Shown in pieces: positions 54,235 to 62,230 of a DNA stretch of 64,000 bases (positions are counted from its first letter, which is position 1; each line of letters begins with the position of its first letter). Location: the NCBI GenBank assembly GCA_002418285.1, contig DIDT01000073.1, positions 1 through 64,000 of the forward strand, written 5' to 3'. The position numbers and the translations under genes were made by a program. Source of the stretch: Phycisphaerales bacterium UBA5793 (GTDB lineage Bacteria > Planctomycetota > Phycisphaerae > Phycisphaerales > UBA5793). The notes beneath the pieces were generated by a model. The model ran no database searches, had not been told where the DNA came from, and worked only from the letters and a program-made list of their open reading frames with translations.

Positions 54235-55148
54235 TCGCACCGAACCACGCTCTGCACCATGTCAGCTGGCCGGCCGATCGCTTCTACTGGGCGGTGCTGG
54301 ACGGATCGATGGTTCCCAAGCGGCCTTTGCATCGACGACAAAATGAAGAGGCGCTGGGATACCTCTTCGAGGCGGAACTGCCCGTCCCCATCGACCGCGT
54401 CCACGCCGTCTACGTGCCCGTGAACGGCAATCGATTCATCGCCTGTGGTATCGAACATGATCGTCTTGTGGAGAATGCCGAAATCAAAGGAGCGCTGACA
54501 CTTAGCCCGCAAGCGATTCCGCCCGAGCTCATCTCAAATGACGACGCGACCGTTGGATCATTCAACCTGCTAACGGGTCGGCATGAACCTGAGTCCGTAG
54601 GCCGTGAGCGCCGACGCCTGTTCATCGAATCGGCGGCGGCGATCGTGCTCATCGCAGTTGCCGTCGCGTTCGGCGCGGAGCGACGAATCGGGGCGTGGAA
54701 CCGGGCCGCCGCAGAGACCGTTTCGGCGCGGGAGGCGGTGTTCGATGATCTCTATCCGCCGCAGAGCACCGCGCCGTCCAGCCAGCCGCCGGCGCTGCGC
54801 CTTGTTGCTGAGCTTCGCCAGCTCGAGCGCACCAGAGGGGACGCCGTGGAGTCGATCTATTCTGACGACCCACAGTCCTTGCGGGTGCTCGCGTTCCTGT
54901 TCGAGCGGTGGCCCGCGCAGCAACCGATCATGACGGAGTCGCTCAGCGTGACGCCTGAGTCGGTTACACTGGTCGGCTTGCTCCCGACGGCTCCGGCGGC
55001 GCAGGTTTTCGTCTCCGCATTCGAGCTGCCTGACCAGTGGGAGGCGCGGCAGCCCCAGATCAGTGCGGTGACCAACGGTGTGCGATTGACATGGAGATTG
55101 GTTCCACGGGCGATTCGCCGAGAAGTGGTGGACGGGGGCGGCTCATGA
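54231..55148 (+). CDS. GspL/PilN-like assembly protein
   Basis: 305 residues. A cytoplasmic domain (YWAVLDGSMVPKRPLHRRQN, EALGYLFEAELPVPIDRVHA), one transmembrane helix near 130-148 (LFIESAAAIVLIAVAVAFGA) and a periplasmic ferredoxin-like part. This matches GspL or PilN. It overlaps both neighbours by 4 bp. Confidence 0.65.
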   Translation: MIAPNHALHHVSWPADRFYWAVLDGSMVPKRPLHRRQNEEALGYLFEAELPVPIDRVHAVYVPVNGNRFIACGIEHDRLVENAEIKGALTLSPQAIPPELISNDDATVGSFNLLTGRHEPESVGRERRRLFIESAAAIVLIAVAVAFGAERRIGAWNRAAAETVSAREAVFDDLYPPQSTAPSSQPPALRLVAELRQLERTRGDAVESIYSDDPQSLRVLAFLFERWPAQQPIMTESLSVTPESVTLVGLLPTAPAAQVFVSAFELPDQWEARQPQISAVTNGVRLTWRLVPRAIRREVVDGGGS

Positions 55149-55672
55149 TCCGCATTCGCCCGTCCTTGATCTTGGCTCTTCTCATCGCAGCCGCTCTGTG
55201 CGTGATCGCGGTGCAACTGCATCGGGTCAAAGCGGCCCGGCTGCAGCACGAGTCGGTCGCCGGCATTCTGGATCAACTGCATCGCGACGCGGAGCGGGTC
55301 CTTGAGCTTCGGGCAAAGCGCGACCTCGTCGCCTGGCGCGAACGGCCTACGACAGACGTTTTGGCGCTGGTGAACGCGGCGCTCATCGATGCCGGGATAC
55401 CCGCCGATCGGCTCCAGGGAATCGGCGAGGGTGTGGATACCGCCGTCGCCAGCCCGCAGGGCGCCGAGCCGGCGCTGCGCCGACAATCCCTGGCCATCAG
55501 TCTTGAGCGCCTCACGCCGGTTCAGATCGGCCGGTTCCTCGAACGCTGGGAGTCGGTCCAAGACCAGTGGTCCTCAGGCAGGCTCGAACTGACCCATCGA
55601 CGTGATCAGAATGAGTCGGAGTTGTACGATCTGCGACTTCACATCAGTGCGGTCTACCTGGCGCGAACATAG
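55145..55672 (+). CDS. GspM/PilO-like assembly protein
   Basis: 175 residues from ATG 55145. Short cytoplasmic start, one transmembrane helix (SLILALLIAAALCVIAVQL), coiled coil (LDQLHRDAERVLELRAKRDL) and a ferredoxin-like domain. It fits GspM/PilO and likely pairs with the preceding protein. Confidence 0.65.
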   Translation: MIRIRPSLILALLIAAALCVIAVQLHRVKAARLQHESVAGILDQLHRDAERVLELRAKRDLVAWRERPTTDVLALVNAALIDAGIPADRLQGIGEGVDTAVASPQGAEPALRRQSLAISLERLTPVQIGRFLERWESVQDQWSSGRLELTHRRDQNESELYDLRLHISAVYLART

Positions 55673-55694
55673 CGGAGACGGGAGTGGGAAGCAC

Positions 55695-56279
55695 ATGAGG
55701 AAACGACGACAGGCGATTTGCGGCTCCGCAATGATCGTGGCGCTCGTATTGGTCCCGTTCGGATGTGCCGGTCACAGCACGATCGGACCCTACAGCGCAC
55801 AGAAAGAAGTAGCGCGCAACCCCCTTGAAGCTCAGCGACTCACGCGAGAGGCTGCGGCACTCATGGCCGCCGATCCGGTGCGTGCGGAAGAAACACTGCG
55901 CGAGGCGCTGACGTTTGATCTCTACCATGGGCCTGCCCACAACAATCTGGGCGTGCTCCACCTCAATCGCGGTGAGCTGTACGAGGCCGCCATCGAGTTC
56001 GAATGGGCCCGGAAACTCATGCCAGGCCATCCAGACCCGCGGCTCAATCTGGCGCTAGCGCTTGAAAGGGCCGGTCGAGTGGATGAAGCGGTCGCGGCGT
56101 GCGATTCCGCCCTTGAGGTCTTCCCCGGGCACATCGCGACAACTGAGGCGCTGGCCCGGCTTCAACTCCGATATCGACGCACCGACGATCGGACGCGAGG
56201 GTTCCTCGAGGAGATCGCGATGCGTGGCGAGTCCGAGCAGTGGAGGGAGTGGGCGAGGAAGCAGCTGGCGCTGGATTGA
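55695..56279 (+). CDS. TPR lipoprotein
   Basis: 194 residues from ATG 55695. Lipobox-like LVLVPFGCAGH. Tetratricopeptide repeats: GPAHNNLGVLHLNRGELYEA, PDPRLNLALALERAGRVDEA, HIATTEALARLQLRYRR. Last gene of the secretion operon; resembles PilF/GspS-like pilotins in layout, which help secretin assembly (inference). Confidence 0.78.
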   Translation: MRKRRQAICGSAMIVALVLVPFGCAGHSTIGPYSAQKEVARNPLEAQRLTREAAALMAADPVRAEETLREALTFDLYHGPAHNNLGVLHLNRGELYEAAIEFEWARKLMPGHPDPRLNLALALERAGRVDEAVAACDSALEVFPGHIATTEALARLQLRYRRTDDRTRGFLEEIAMRGESEQWREWARKQLALD

Positions 56280-56576
56280 GAGTAAGCCCGGGGCGACATG
56301 ATTCGCGCCGGCGGGGGTCGCATCCCGAAAACCGTGAGACTTTGAGACTCCGCCCCTCGATTCCCTGCGGATGCTGCCGTGGGTCGCCCGGCCGAGTCTC
56401 AGCGGCCAATGTAGATGAGACTGCCCGCTGCACCGGATTCGCCACGATCGCATGCTTCCCGGCAGCTACGTAGGGCGGCGCATGTCTAGAGTTGGTCGTA
56501 CCCGAACGGGTTCCGTATACTGGCGGACCCGCCTCCTGCCTCATCCCTTTCATTCCTCTTCGCACAAGCCGACCGC
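56280..56576. other. Non-coding gap with a promoter
   Basis: No supported gene. The only features found are a promoter at 56492-56521 and a small CCCG-AA-CGGG hairpin between its boxes. No clear terminator for the secretion operon was recognised. Confidence 0.5.
56492..56521 (+). promoter_or_regulatory. Sigma-70-like promoter of the XamI restriction operon
   Basis: TTGGTC (56492-56497), 18 bases, TATACT (56516-56521). The ATG of the endonuclease lies 55 bases downstream. CCCGAACGGG within the spacer is a short inverted repeat that could bind a regulator. Confidence 0.6.
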
Positions 56577-57536
56577 ATGGCACCTTCAAAAGTCAACGCC
56601 GACAAGCCGCATCTCTGGAAAGCCGACATCGCCGCGTCGGTTGACCAGTTCAATCAGTGGTTCATGCGGTTTGCGCCGGAGGCATTTCGCGAGACGCGCG
56701 TTCAGACAACTGAGCACGTTCAAGCAGCACTTCTCGCCATGCGCGACCTTCGAGCATTGAACGCCGCGACACTCAAGGCGAATCCGGGGGCGCTGCCGAC
56801 GCTCCGCATGTGTACCGCACCGCCGCTGGCCGTGGATCGACTCGTCGGGCTGGCGAATGCGAACAAATCGCTCGTCGGGAGCATGGAGGGTGGCTCGCTC
56901 GCCAAGCGCATGAAGGCGGATCTACTCGATCAGAATCTGAGTCGGATTTGTAGTGTTCTCACCAAGTTGCTCGATCGAGATATTTTCCCTTGGCTCGATG
57001 CGGCCAAAGCACCAACCGATCAGGAGCGTGAGCGTGCCTCGACGATCGTGGCGGACCGGCTTTGCAGCGCGGTGGCCAATCCGATCGTACGCAACGCACA
57101 GGAACAGCGCCAACTTGCCCTCATCGCAAGTTGGCTCGATGACCGCGGATACCGCAGGCAGCCACATCCCGCGGGACAGCCGCTTTCGGAGATGGAGGCA
57201 GGAACCTATTCCTTCCGCATGAATGTCGTGGTCGGGGAGTCCATGAAGGTCAACATCCCCGTCGATGCGGTGGTTCAACCCAAGCAAGCACGGCCAGGAC
57301 GACTGCCGATTTTGATCGAGGCGAAATCCGCTGGCGACTTTACAAATACCAACAAGCGGCGTAAGGAAGAGGCGACGAAGATCCGCCAACTCCGGGCGAG
57401 CTATGGCGACGACGTGGTTTTTGTGCTGTTCTTGTGCGGCTACTTTGGCTCGGACTACCTTGGTTACGAAGCAGCCGAAGGAATTGACTGGGTCTGGGAG
57501 CACCGGACTGATGATTTGGAGAGATTGGGGTTGTGA
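56577..57536 (+). CDS. XamI-family type II restriction endonuclease
   Basis: 319 residues. KPHLWKADIAASVDQFNQWF and FMRFAPEAFRETRVQTTEHV are XamI-family features. The PD-(D/E)XK site is visible: D230 in VNIPVDAVVQ and E248-A-K250 in LPILIEAKSAGD. XamI cuts GTCGAC; specificity here is inferred by family only. It overlaps its methyltransferase by 4 bp (GTGA). Confidence 0.88.
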   Translation: MAPSKVNADKPHLWKADIAASVDQFNQWFMRFAPEAFRETRVQTTEHVQAALLAMRDLRALNAATLKANPGALPTLRMCTAPPLAVDRLVGLANANKSLVGSMEGGSLAKRMKADLLDQNLSRICSVLTKLLDRDIFPWLDAAKAPTDQERERASTIVADRLCSAVANPIVRNAQEQRQLALIASWLDDRGYRRQPHPAGQPLSEMEAGTYSFRMNVVVGESMKVNIPVDAVVQPKQARPGRLPILIEAKSAGDFTNTNKRRKEEATKIRQLRASYGDDVVFVLFLCGYFGSDYLGYEAAEGIDWVWEHRTDDLERLGL

Positions 57537-59131
57537 AGCGAGTGCCAGCGCGATCAATCGAGACCGTAGAATCCAGGCGGCAGTCGATGCAGGCGAAGAT
57601 CGATGCGGGGAATTCGCTCCGGGATCGGAATCGCCTAGGACAGTTCGCCACACCCAATGCGCTCGCCGTGGACATTGCTCGCTACGTCCGCACACTCTGG
57701 GGACCGCGAAAAGGCGGCATCCGATTTGCGGATCCCGCGATCGGATCGGGCAGCTTCTTCTCGGCGGCGCTTCAGGTATTCGGGTCCAAGCGCATCGAAG
57801 GAGCGCTTGGGATCGAGATTGACCCAGGTTTTGCGAAGACGGCGCGTGAACTCTGGGCTGATTTCGGACTCGACGTGGTGTGCGGTGACTTTACCCTCGT
57901 TGTTGATGGCCGCTCGAGCCGGTCGGCACCCAACCTGATCCTCGCGAATCCGCCCTACGTCCGACATCACCATCTCGACCGTGAAGCGAAGAGGAGACTT
58001 CAACGGCTTGTCTGCGAGGTGGCAGGCGTACAGGTGAACGGCCTCGCGGGCCTGTACGTTTATTTCTTGCTCATCGCAACGGCGTGGATGGAGGATGGCG
58101 GGTACGCTGCTTGGCTGATTCCCTCCGAGTTCATGGACGTCAACTACGGCATGGCGCTCAAGAGGTTTCTCACTGATCGCGTGACGCTCATCCGAGTACA
58201 TCGCTTCGATCCGAATGACGTTCAGTTTGGCGATGCACTCGTTTCGTCGGCAGTCATTGTCTTCCGCAAATCGCCGCCATCCGCAACTCACGAGACGGAG
58301 TTCACGTTCGGTGGCACGCTTGAACTTCCGCACGCGACCGACCGACTTCCGCTCAAGCGATTGCGGGCATCGCGCAAGTGGACGATCTACCCCCATCATG
58401 CGACGAACGATCGGCACATGATCAGCGGGGAAGCCGGCCCGACGCTGAGCGACTATTTCCGAATTCGGCGCGGCATCGCCACCGGCGACAACAAGTTCTT
58501 CATCCTCGATCGCGCCGAAGCAAGGCGCCGCAGGCTTCCCACGAAGTACCTGCGCCCGGTGCTGCCAAGTCCGCGGCTTCTGAAGGCCACCGTCATCGAA
58601 GGTGAAGCCGACGGGTATCCAGTGATCGATCGCCAACTCTGCGTTCTCGATTGCGATCTTCCTGAGCATGTTGTCCAGGATCGGCACCCCGCTCTGTGGG
58701 AGTACTTGAAGACGGCCGATCATCTTGGAGTCCGAGACGGATACCTTGTCGGCAAACGCAAGCCGTGGTATCGCCAGGAGCAGCGCGTGCCGAGTCCATT
58801 TCTCTGCACGTACATGGGGCGAGGATCGGCCGAGAAGCAGCCGTTCCGCTTTATTCACAACCGATCGAACGCGATCGGGACCAACCTCTACCTGATGCTC
58901 TATCCGACCGGCGCCATGGCGACAATGCTCCACGCAGAGCCGGCTCGAGCCTCCCTCGTCCATGAGCTGCTCGGGCAAGTCACTGGCTATGAGCTGCGGG
59001 GTGAGGGGCGAGTGTATGGTGGCGGCCTTCACAAAATCGAACCGAGCGAATTAGGGCGGATTTCGGCTGTACCTTTGGTGCAGCGCTGGCCCGAACTGGC
59101 GATGGGGGAGGTAGCAGGTCGTCTCTTCTGA
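57533..59131 (+). CDS. N6-adenine DNA methyltransferase of the XamI system
   Basis: 532 residues from GTG 57533. Motif X GQFATP (36-41), motif I FADPAIGSGSFF (65-76), motif IV ILANPPYVRH (NPPY 139-142). A target-recognition domain follows (DYFRIRRGIATGDNKFFIL). Gamma-class Eco57I/TaqI-like layout. It protects host sites from the coupled endonuclease. It converges with the Argonaute gene. Confidence 0.9.
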   Translation: MKRVPARSIETVESRRQSMQAKIDAGNSLRDRNRLGQFATPNALAVDIARYVRTLWGPRKGGIRFADPAIGSGSFFSAALQVFGSKRIEGALGIEIDPGFAKTARELWADFGLDVVCGDFTLVVDGRSSRSAPNLILANPPYVRHHHLDREAKRRLQRLVCEVAGVQVNGLAGLYVYFLLIATAWMEDGGYAAWLIPSEFMDVNYGMALKRFLTDRVTLIRVHRFDPNDVQFGDALVSSAVIVFRKSPPSATHETEFTFGGTLELPHATDRLPLKRLRASRKWTIYPHHATNDRHMISGEAGPTLSDYFRIRRGIATGDNKFFILDRAEARRRRLPTKYLRPVLPSPRLLKATVIEGEADGYPVIDRQLCVLDCDLPEHVVQDRHPALWEYLKTADHLGVRDGYLVGKRKPWYRQEQRVPSPFLCTYMGRGSAEKQPFRFIHNRSNAIGTNLYLMLYPTGAMATMLHAEPARASLVHELLGQVTGYELRGEGRVYGGGLHKIEPSELGRISAVPLVQRWPELAMGEVAGRLF

Positions 59132-59169
59132 CGGCGCGGCGCCTCGTCGGCATCAGCCTTCTATCACAG

Positions 59170-60621
59170 TTACATGTAGAAGCTGTAGCGAGCTTGAATT
59201 CGAGCGTCGCGCGGGGCGTATCGAAGAATGTCGCCGACCGATCGTGAGGCCGCCAGCGTGATCGGGTGAGAATTCACAAACTGAGTGCTGTTCCAGTTCA
59301 TCTTCGTGAGGCCCAAAATCTCCGTGAGTAGAGTCGGAACCCCAGTGGATGTCTGATCAATCTGTACGAGCAGCGGTCTCGGCGTGTAGAGTCCCGGATA
59401 CGACTTGTAGAAATCAACACTCCCAAACGTGTAGAACAGAACGTGCGACTCATCGAGCCGAATCCCGGTTCCCCTCAGCGGTGGATAGGCGCCGGACTTG
59501 CGAAAGAACCGTGTCATGGTCCGCCGCAGCGACAGGAGATCGACGACCTCGATTCGATGATCCGCCGCTGCGGAGTTGACGCCGCATCGTTCCGCCTCAT
59601 CAAACCACGAACTCTTGTGCAAGACGATGCGAGCGGGCATGGTCTTGTGCTCTTGGCGGAACCGTTCGATGGCCTCTGAGAGCAAGGATGCCGACTGTTC
59701 CTCGGAGAGATGCGGGGTCCGGTCGTCCTTGCGGATCTGAGCCGGCGCACCTCGAATGACAACTCCTTCGCCCCGCTCATTAAATACCTGTGCAACGCTG
59801 GTCTGGACGGACTCGTCTTGCCCTTCTTGACGGTCGTGGTAGAAACTGACTCCAACATAGCACGTGAGCAGTTCGCTCGCATCGCGGATCAAGCGCCACG
59901 GCACGCCGCCGGCCTTGTAGTACAAGGCGCAGAAGAAGTTCCAAGCGCGAGTCGCTTCGTCCTGTATCAAAAGGCTGGGCGCGCCATCCGATGTGTAGCG
60001 CTGAACATCACCGCCGAATGTGCCGGGTCGGCTGAGCTGGACTGGTCTTGAAAGTCGAAGGCACTCGGCTTTGAAATAGTCGTGCCAGACCAGCGCACGA
60101 TTGTGCTGCGGGCGGTTGGATCGCGGACCGCGATGTACCGGGCCACTGACATCGATGCGCTTGATCAACGGTGCAGGAAGAAGGCAGATAACGACATCCG
60201 GCTGCCCCTTCTCGATGAGACTCGCCGCCTCCGACACGTAGCGATCAACGGATGCCTTGGTGAACTCGGTGGTATCCTCGATCTGGCACAGAGACTCAGT
60301 GTCGCGCGCCGGTATTAACCTGGACCAACTTTCGTGGACGAGGAAGTCAGGTAAGCAACCGTCGTCGCCGAACCCAGGGAACTTCGGAAACAACGTCTTC
60401 AACCGAGTCTGCTTGGCAGGAATCCCGCTTCGACAGCTGTCGATCCATGCGCGAAAGTTGTCGATTCCTTCTCCATCTCCGACGATGCCGACTCGACAGG
60501 TTCGAGCACCGCCAGCAACTCGAGCATCCAGGGGGCCGTGGTGCATGAGTCCAAAGCGAATGTCAATGTGCCGACCCCCGCCAAACTCAAGCTCTGGTTC
60601 TTGGATGAACGTCGTCTTCAT
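59170..60621 (-). CDS. Short prokaryotic Argonaute (SPARDA pAgo)
   Basis: 483 residues from ATG 60621, which overlaps the upstream stop (ATGA); an in-frame extension to 60693 is rejected. It has only MID and PIWI domains. MID: CRVGIVGDGEGIDNFRAWID. Argonaute hallmarks: LYYKAGGVPWRL (233-244), RIVLHKSSWFDEAE (331-344), LGLTKMNWNST (437-447) and the terminal ARYSFYM. Where active PIWI domains have GID, this one has GVSFY (257-261), so it is probably catalytically dead and acts as guide-target sensor for its partner. Confidence 0.92.
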   Translation of the reverse strand: MKTTFIQEPELEFGGGRHIDIRFGLMHHGPLDARVAGGARTCRVGIVGDGEGIDNFRAWIDSCRSGIPAKQTRLKTLFPKFPGFGDDGCLPDFLVHESWSRLIPARDTESLCQIEDTTEFTKASVDRYVSEAASLIEKGQPDVVICLLPAPLIKRIDVSGPVHRGPRSNRPQHNRALVWHDYFKAECLRLSRPVQLSRPGTFGGDVQRYTSDGAPSLLIQDEATRAWNFFCALYYKAGGVPWRLIRDASELLTCYVGVSFYHDRQEGQDESVQTSVAQVFNERGEGVVIRGAPAQIRKDDRTPHLSEEQSASLLSEAIERFRQEHKTMPARIVLHKSSWFDEAERCGVNSAAADHRIEVVDLLSLRRTMTRFFRKSGAYPPLRGTGIRLDESHVLFYTFGSVDFYKSYPGLYTPRPLLVQIDQTSTGVPTLLTEILGLTKMNWNSTQFVNSHPITLAASRSVGDILRYAPRDARIQARYSFYM

Positions 60622-61958
60622 GGCTCGAACAACCATCCGTCCGGAGTCTCTTCGTGCGACGACTTTGATGCCAGTTCGTCGCCCGCGGACCAATCTGCAT
60701 CGTCGATGGATACGGGTACCGTGGCTTGCGCGAGTTCACCGAATCCGAGGAATGGATATGGGGAATGGAACAACGTTGGGTCATCGTGTCGCAGCAATTC
60801 TGCGAACATGACCACCAGTCCCCGCACAGCCGCACTTCCCTCGATCGTTTTGATCTTGGCCTGATACTCCTCGCGATACGGGTGGAGTTCGCGTCCATCC
60901 TTGGTAAACACGTACCGGGGCGTGATCTGAAGGTACCACTCACCACCAAACGTGCGAAACTCACCCTCGAAGCCGCAATGGCGGTAGTATGCGGTTTCAT
61001 CCGCAGCGTTCTTTTTTGCGTAATGGCGAAACACCTCGCGGCTCGTCTCATTTATCAGGCTGCGGTAAGTAAACTCGCGGGGCCGGAGGTTGCGAGTAGG
61101 CTTGAAGTGGTAGCAGTGTTCCTCTTTGCTCCAGCGAAGTCCGAGGTGCCCACAGCGCGTGCGAAGGCATTGGTTGAGCAGTCGTACGAAGTCGCGCTGC
61201 ACTTCCCACGAGTCCGCGTCTCGCCACTCGGCAATCTCAATCGACTCTACCGTGCCAACATCGCATACGGCGTTCCACGGATGCTCCCGAAGGTTGTGCG
61301 GCGTGTAGAGGCGACCGTCCTTAAGAAACCACTCGTTCGGAGCTCGTTCTTGATGCTCATCGAGGGCTTCATAAAGGTCCTTTGGCAAGCGGAATTCGGT
61401 TTCGGCCATCCACAATTGCGCCGGGAGTCGCGCGACCTGCAATAGGTTGGAAATGAGATCTTCGTCGCGGACATGTGGCGCGAAATAGACGCCGTCGTTG
61501 ATGGTTTGAGCCAACTCACGCAGCGGGACCGCCGCGCGCTCGTTGAAACGGTCTCGCTCCTTGTGAAACTCGATCTGCCGGCTCTGGCGACGGTTCGAAT
61601 CCTGAAAGTAATCCTTAATCGAGACCCACCAGACGTCGTCTTCAGGAATCTTGACCACGACCAAAATAACCGGAGCGTTCCCCTGCATCCAGTAATCAAG
61701 GTCATCGGGGCTGCACGTGAACCGGAAAGACTCCGTTGAATTCGCATCGAGCTCACTTCGAGTCTTCACTTGCACGCGCAGGATGAGGTTCTTCGCTTCC
61801 TGCGTTTCAGGATCCCTGATTTCGATTTCTCCGTCGATTCCAGTATCAAGGGCAGCATCGCCTCGAATCCACTTGTATCCCATCTTCAGTACCAGGCGCT
61901 CAACGACGTTGACGCCGTATTGACCCTTGATGGCGGACTTTCGAAGGAACTTTGGCAT
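60618..61958 (-). CDS. DUF4365-APAZ nuclease (SPARDA DREN-APAZ)
   Basis: 446 residues from ATG 61958; sequence upstream in frame (to 62252) is not protein-like. The N-terminal DUF4365 domain is a PD-(D/E)XK fold: GQYGVNVVERLVLKMGYKWI, TGIDGEIEIRD (D42, E46), LRVQVKTRSE (Q63, K65). Residues about 170-446 form the APAZ region that binds short Argonautes. In characterised SPARDA systems this nuclease is unleashed by target recognition and degrades nucleic acids indiscriminately. Start lacks a strong ribosome site. Confidence 0.88.
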   Translation of the reverse strand: MPKFLRKSAIKGQYGVNVVERLVLKMGYKWIRGDAALDTGIDGEIEIRDPETQEAKNLILRVQVKTRSELDANSTESFRFTCSPDDLDYWMQGNAPVILVVVKIPEDDVWWVSIKDYFQDSNRRQSRQIEFHKERDRFNERAAVPLRELAQTINDGVYFAPHVRDEDLISNLLQVARLPAQLWMAETEFRLPKDLYEALDEHQERAPNEWFLKDGRLYTPHNLREHPWNAVCDVGTVESIEIAEWRDADSWEVQRDFVRLLNQCLRTRCGHLGLRWSKEEHCYHFKPTRNLRPREFTYRSLINETSREVFRHYAKKNAADETAYYRHCGFEGEFRTFGGEWYLQITPRYVFTKDGRELHPYREEYQAKIKTIEGSAAVRGLVVMFAELLRHDDPTLFHSPYPFLGFGELAQATVPVSIDDADWSAGDELASKSSHEETPDGWLFEP

Positions 61959-62230
61959 CAGGAAAGCAATCGGCGGTGCGCCGCATACAGTGGCCGCACC
62001 AAGGGAACGCGAAGGCATTCTACTCCCACGGCTGGTGCGGACCGTGCTTGTGGGGCAGCAATCAAACCCGGGGCTCCTCCACGGTGAATCGCCCGTGAAT
62101 GCCGGGCACGGTGAGGCTCGAGGGCCCCATTGGGATCGGGTTGACATGCCCGGACAGATGCCTAACGTAGACTGGTTTCCGCCATATCGAGCATCCTCGG
62201 TCCCGGACTGCAATCGGAGGAGGGCCGCAA
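61959..62230. promoter_or_regulatory. Divergent gap between SPARDA and the ATPase gene
   Basis: Non-coding. On the plus strand TTGACA (62141-62146), 16 bases, TAACGT (62163-62168) is a possible promoter for the ATPase. No clear promoter was seen for the SPARDA pair. GGAGGAGGG at 62216-62224 is the ribosome site of the next gene. Confidence 0.45.

Noticed and set aside
57635..59032. 465-codon minus-strand open frame
   Set aside because: Antisense to the methyltransferase, which has clear motifs; no domain on the other strand.
59132..59169. Terminator between the converging methyltransferase and Argonaute genes
   Set aside because: No stem-loop with a T-run could be drawn in the 38-base gap.
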